Positions 62,666-64,000 of a stretch of 64,000 nt of DNA are shown in pieces. The first letter of the stretch is position 1; each line of letters opens with the position of its first letter. The stretch spans positions 62,001 to 126,000 of the forward strand of contig CAIJOB010000015.1 in the NCBI GenBank assembly GCA_903822175.1. The letters run 5' to 3'. The stretch is from an uncultured Alphaproteobacteria bacterium. Its GTDB lineage: Bacteria > Pseudomonadota > Alphaproteobacteria > Caulobacterales > Caulobacteraceae. Made by a program: the position numbers and the translations under genes. The notes below the pieces were generated by a model. That model was not told where the DNA came from. It did not search any database and was given only the letters and a program-made list of their open reading frames with translations.

Positions 62666-64000
62666 ATGTCCGCCGCCGCGATCAACACCGCCGCTACCCA
62701 AGTCCCCGGCGCCACCGGCGCGGCGGGCTCACCTGCGGGTGTGGGCGCGGGTGCGGCGCACGGCGCTCAGGCGAGCGGCCTGCCCGCGATCTTTCAAGCC
62801 ATGCTGGCCACCCTCGCCCAGGCCGAAGACGCCGCGACCGCCGGCGCCGCCTCCGCCCAGGCAACCGCCGGCGCCAAGCTGATCGCCACCGCCGGCGGCA
62901 AGGCCGCGACGCCGGACGACGGCAAGACCAAGGACAAGACCGCCAACGCCACTGATGCCACCGACGGCCAGGCCGCCGGTGCGATAGCGACTGGCGCCAC
63001 GACCGCGCCCGACGCCACCGTCGCCCTGCTGGTGCCCGCCGTCGCTACGGCGCCCACGCAGGCGACGCCCGCAACCGCCAAGGACGGCGAAGACGCGGCC
63101 GGTCAGGTCGCGGGCCAAGCCGGTCCGACCACCGGCAAGGCGCCCGTCCCCACCGTTGCCACGCCGCCCATCCAGACCGCCGACGCCGGTGACGCCATCA
63201 AGGCCAAGGCGGCCACCGCCGCCCTGGCCGCCGACAGCGCCGCGGTGAACGCCAACGCCAACGTCAAGACCGACACCACGCAAGCCCAGGCACAAACCCA
63301 GGCGCCAACGCCGACCGCGCCGGCGATCCCGGCTCCGACCGACGCCTCTGCAGCCGATCCGACCGCAGCCAACGCCGCACTCGCCCCGGCGACCCTGGCG
63401 GCCAACGCCGCCGCGACCCTCGCGGCCAGCGCCAGCGCCACCGTCAAGCCGGCGGCCACCCCGACCCCCATCGACGGCAAGGCGGCCACCCCCAAGGTCG
63501 CCGGCGTCGAGGCGCCGAAGCCCGCCGCGGGTCCCGCCGACACCACCGCGCTCGCCGCCAATACCGCCGGCAAGAACGCTGACGCGCTCACCGCCATCGC
63601 GGGCGGCGCCGGCGGCAAGGCCGGCGCGGCGGACAAGGACGCCGAGGCCGCCCTCGACGCTGAAGGCTCCACCGATCAGCCGGGGACCACCCAGGCGCCG
63701 GGCGATCCGGCCACCGCCTCGACCACCACGCCCGCCACGCTCGCGGCCGCCGCAGCCGTCCCCGTGCGCGGCTCGCCGGAGACCGTGGCCAACCTCGCGG
63801 CCCAGATCGTCAAGAAGCTCGACGCGCGCTCGACCCAGTTCGACGTGCAGCTCGATCCCGCGGGCCTGGGCAAGGTCGATGTGCGCGTCGAGATCGGCGC
63901 CGACGGCAAGATGAGCGCGGCCATGTCCTTCGACACCCCGCAGGCCGCCGCCGAGCTGCGCTCACGCTCGGTCGAGCTGCAGCAGGCGCTCGCCCAGTCC
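62666..64000 (+). CDS. fliK: Flagellar hook-length control protein FliK, 5' part
   Basis: The frame is open to the right edge: 445 residues of a longer protein. The first 380 residues are a low-complexity Ala/Thr/Pro/Asp linker, the flexible ruler typical of FliK. From about residue 385 the conserved Flg_hook domain begins: TVANLAAQIVKKLDARSTQFDVQLDPAGLGKVDVRVEIGAD in parts, then FDTPQAAAELRSRSVELQQAL. The ATG at 62666 follows a sigma-54 type promoter by about 60 bases. The ruler sets hook length and switches export to filament proteins such as FlgK and FlgL encoded divergently. The bias in base composition comes from Ala/Thr codons and not from transfer. fliK is called from its C-terminal domain and position; flgD or flgE would be expected next. 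Confidence 0.85.
   Translation, partial: MSAAAINTAATQVPGATGAAGSPAGVGAGAAHGAQASGLPAIFQAMLATLAQAEDAATAGAASAQATAGAKLIATAGGKAATPDDGKTKDKTANATDATDGQAAGAIATGATTAPDATVALLVPAVATAPTQATPATAKDGEDAAGQVAGQAGPTTGKAPVPTVATPPIQTADAGDAIKAKAATAALAADSAAVNANANVKTDTTQAQAQTQAPTPTAPAIPAPTDASAADPTAANAALAPATLAANAAATLAASASATVKPAATPTPIDGKAATPKVAGVEAPKPAAGPADTTALAANTAGKNADALTAIAGGAGGKAGAADKDAEAALDAEGSTDQPGTTQAPGDPATASTTTPATLAAAAAVPVRGSPETVANLAAQIVKKLDARSTQFDVQLDPAGLGKVDVRVEIGADGKMSAAMSFDTPQAAAELRSRSVELQQALAQS

Noticed and set aside
62601..63936. Several short frames on both strands inside the fliK region.
   Set aside because: They are shadows of the Ala/Thr/Pro-rich fliK frame, which has the correct start, promoter and C-terminal domain.

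Overview
The window is chromosomal DNA of a high-GC alphaproteobacterium, most likely Caulobacterales (Phenylobacterium or Caulobacter type). Supporting signs are a flgK-flgL pair and a fliK-like gene diverging from two sigma-54 type promoters, pseudaminic acid genes of the kind used for flagellin glycosylation, PEPxxWA-type C-terminal sorting signals, a GreA-ELM1 neighbourhood, and an intergenic landscape rich in long palindromes. This placement is inference from gene content; no 16S gene or other marker is present. No tRNA, rRNA, insertion sequence, prophage or CRISPR array was seen.

Layout. 1-6.5 kb: 3' end of carA, an ECF sigma/anti-sigma pair, a cold shock gene with a strong terminator, and carB, so carA and carB are separated. 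6.6-12 kb: a PEPxxWA protein, a 55-residue membrane protein, an SDR/P-loop/CMD-like/quinone-reductase run, a GST and a SnoaL-like protein. 12-16 kb: greA, an ELM1-family gene and an RTX-like calcium-binding gene whose frame is broken by a third copy of a 7-bp repeat. 16-19.4 kb: pseG and pseI flank a damaged segment in which an FdtA-aminotransferase fusion and a convergent dioxygenase-like gene are both cut off at one junction. 19.4-23.7 kb: two tandem PEPxxWA genes (one frameshifted), then a LuxR-type response regulator convergent with a hybrid histidine kinase. 23.7-28.7 kb: trxB, a GNAT enzyme, a SleB hydrolase lacking a normal start codon, and a second hybrid kinase. 28.7-32.3 kb: nadABC behind a leader with two identical-type operators flanking a terminator-like hairpin. 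32.3-42.9 kb: aldehyde dehydrogenase, DHA2 exporter, PEBP protein, sorbosone-dehydrogenase/cytochrome c fusion, DipZ, M19 dipeptidase, M24 peptidase and aldo/keto reductase. 43-46.2 kb: three DJ-1/PfpI-superfamily genes with a DUF4242 gene. 46-54 kb: second SleB gene, small lipoprotein, PadR/HAAS pair, epoxide-hydrolase-like and beta-lactamase-fold proteins, uvrB. 54-59 kb: small proteins, DUF3617 lipoprotein, thiolase, mnmA. 59-64 kb: flgL, flgK and the start of fliK.

Functional links. carAB feeds pyrimidines and arginine; nadABC makes NAD from aspartate; the flagellar genes at the right end and the pse genes at 16-19 kb are likely connected through flagellin glycosylation. The PEPxxWA genes next to a two-component pair suggest regulated surface protein sorting. 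Four loci carry frame or start defects, so either local gene decay or sequence error should be considered. At least six long inverted repeats sit directly behind stop codons, two of them copies of one family.
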